Shown here piece after piece: positions 5,261-5,742 of a DNA stretch of 5,742 bases. The position numbers and the translations under genes were made by a program. Position 1 is the first letter of the stretch. Each line of letters begins with the position of its first letter. Location of the stretch: the NCBI GenBank assembly GCA_036260395.1, contig DASZZY010000053.1:1-5742 (forward strand), given 5' to 3'. Source of the DNA: DASZZY01 sp036260395. GTDB taxonomy: Bacteria > Actinomycetota > UBA4738 > CALAEC01. The notes below the pieces were generated by a model. It was given only the letters and a program-made list of their open reading frames with translations, did not search any database and had not been told where the DNA came from.

Positions 5261-5742
5261 GTGCGCCGGATCGTGTTCCTCACCGACCGCTCTCCCCACG
5301 AGGTCCTCCCGGCGGCTCTGGCGTTGGGGGCGGACCTCAAGGCCGACGCGCCCGATCCCGACGCGCTGGCCCGCCTGCCGGACCTGGCCCCGGACGTCGT
5401 GATGATCGATGCCGGCCCCGACCCCGACCGGGCCTTCGAGCTGGCGGCGGTGCTCCGCGCGGCCGGCTCGGCGCTGGGCTGCGTGCTGGTCCTCCCCCGC
5501 GGCGAGCTCGGCCGCCGGCCGTGGCAGGACGTGGCCGACGACGTGGTGTTCCCCGAAGCCTCGGAGGCCGAGCTCCGGCTCCGGCTGGCGATGCTCCTGG
5601 CCCGCCGGGGCGAGGTCGGTGAGGCCGTGGTCCGCCTGGGCCCGCTGGCCATCAACACCGAGAGCTACCAGGTGACGGTGGGCGGGACGCCGCTGGACCT
5701 CACGTACAAGGAGTTCGAGCTGCTGCGATTCCTGGCCGAGCA
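5261..5742 (+). CDS. GlnR-like OmpR-family orphan response regulator, N-terminal part
   Basis: The first 160 residues are visible; the gene runs off the right edge. Residues 1 to ~115 form a receiver-like domain (VRRIVFLTDRSPHEVLPAAL, then DVVMID ending at Asp50). LGPLAINTESYQVTV leads into the start of an OmpR/PhoB winged helix, LDLTYKEFELLRFLAE, at 145-160. The receiver is atypical: the paired acidic residues near the N-terminus are reduced to Asp9, and the conserved lysine of the fifth strand is replaced (VVFPEAS where KP is usual). Asp50 is kept. Actinobacterial GlnR, a nitrogen-metabolism regulator without a partner kinase, has the same pattern, and its unphosphorylated Asp50 supports the dimer. 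The LTYKEFELL sequence also fits GlnR. The regulon here is not shown, so it is called GlnR-like rather than GlnR. GTG 5261 is chosen because the first beta strand starts directly after it. Confidence 0.85.
   Translation, partial: MRRIVFLTDRSPHEVLPAALALGADLKADAPDPDALARLPDLAPDVVMIDAGPDPDRAFELAAVLRAAGSALGCVLVLPRGELGRRPWQDVADDVVFPEASEAELRLRLAMLLARRGEVGEAVVRLGPLAINTESYQVTVGGTPLDLTYKEFELLRFLAE

Noticed and set aside
5237..5299. Upstream extension of the hydrolase to a start at 5299
   Set aside because: It would overlap the GlnR-like coding start by 39 bp and adds 21 residues without similarity to the hydrolase fold.

Overview
This is a GC-rich window (roughly 70% by eye). Gene density is near 100%, GTG starts are frequent, stop/start pairs overlap, and several starts lie 6 nt behind a TANNNT hexamer. 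With a GlnR-like orphan regulator and an LmeA/DUF2993 protein, this points to an actinobacterium, perhaps an uncultured lineage. The class cannot be fixed from this piece.

Layout, left to right. (1) Positions 1 to ~510, minus strand: N-terminal six-helix membrane part of a protein resembling actinobacterial membrane-bound adenylate/guanylate cyclases. It runs off the left edge, is broken by a one-base frameshift near 204-208, and has no usual start codon. (2) 544-1713, minus: sulfate adenylyltransferase (sat). (3) 1805-2536, plus: a CysH-type reductase with the paired cysteines of [4Fe-4S] adenylyl-sulfate (APS) reductases. The two are divergent from a 90-bp region that carries both promoters, and together they would take sulfate to sulfite via APS without an APS kinase. 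(4) 5236 to 2562, minus: a tightly packed four-gene run of alpha/beta hydrolase, ECF-type sigma factor, methylated-DNA-protein-cysteine methyltransferase (MGMT) and a DUF2993/LmeA-like envelope protein. The first two junctions are 4-nt GTGA overlaps. The last is a short overlap inside GC-rich hairpins. (5) 5261 to the right edge, plus: start of an OmpR-family, GlnR-like regulator with an atypical receiver domain, divergent from the hydrolase.

I see no mobile elements, CRISPR arrays, RNA genes or phage genes. There is no clearly new system here. The points most worth a second look are the sigma/MGMT translational coupling, the repeated leaderless-promoter geometry, and two places where a one-base indel seems to have broken a reading frame (cyclase certain, LmeA start suspected). 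Two such sites in under 6 kb may mean assembly errors rather than biology.
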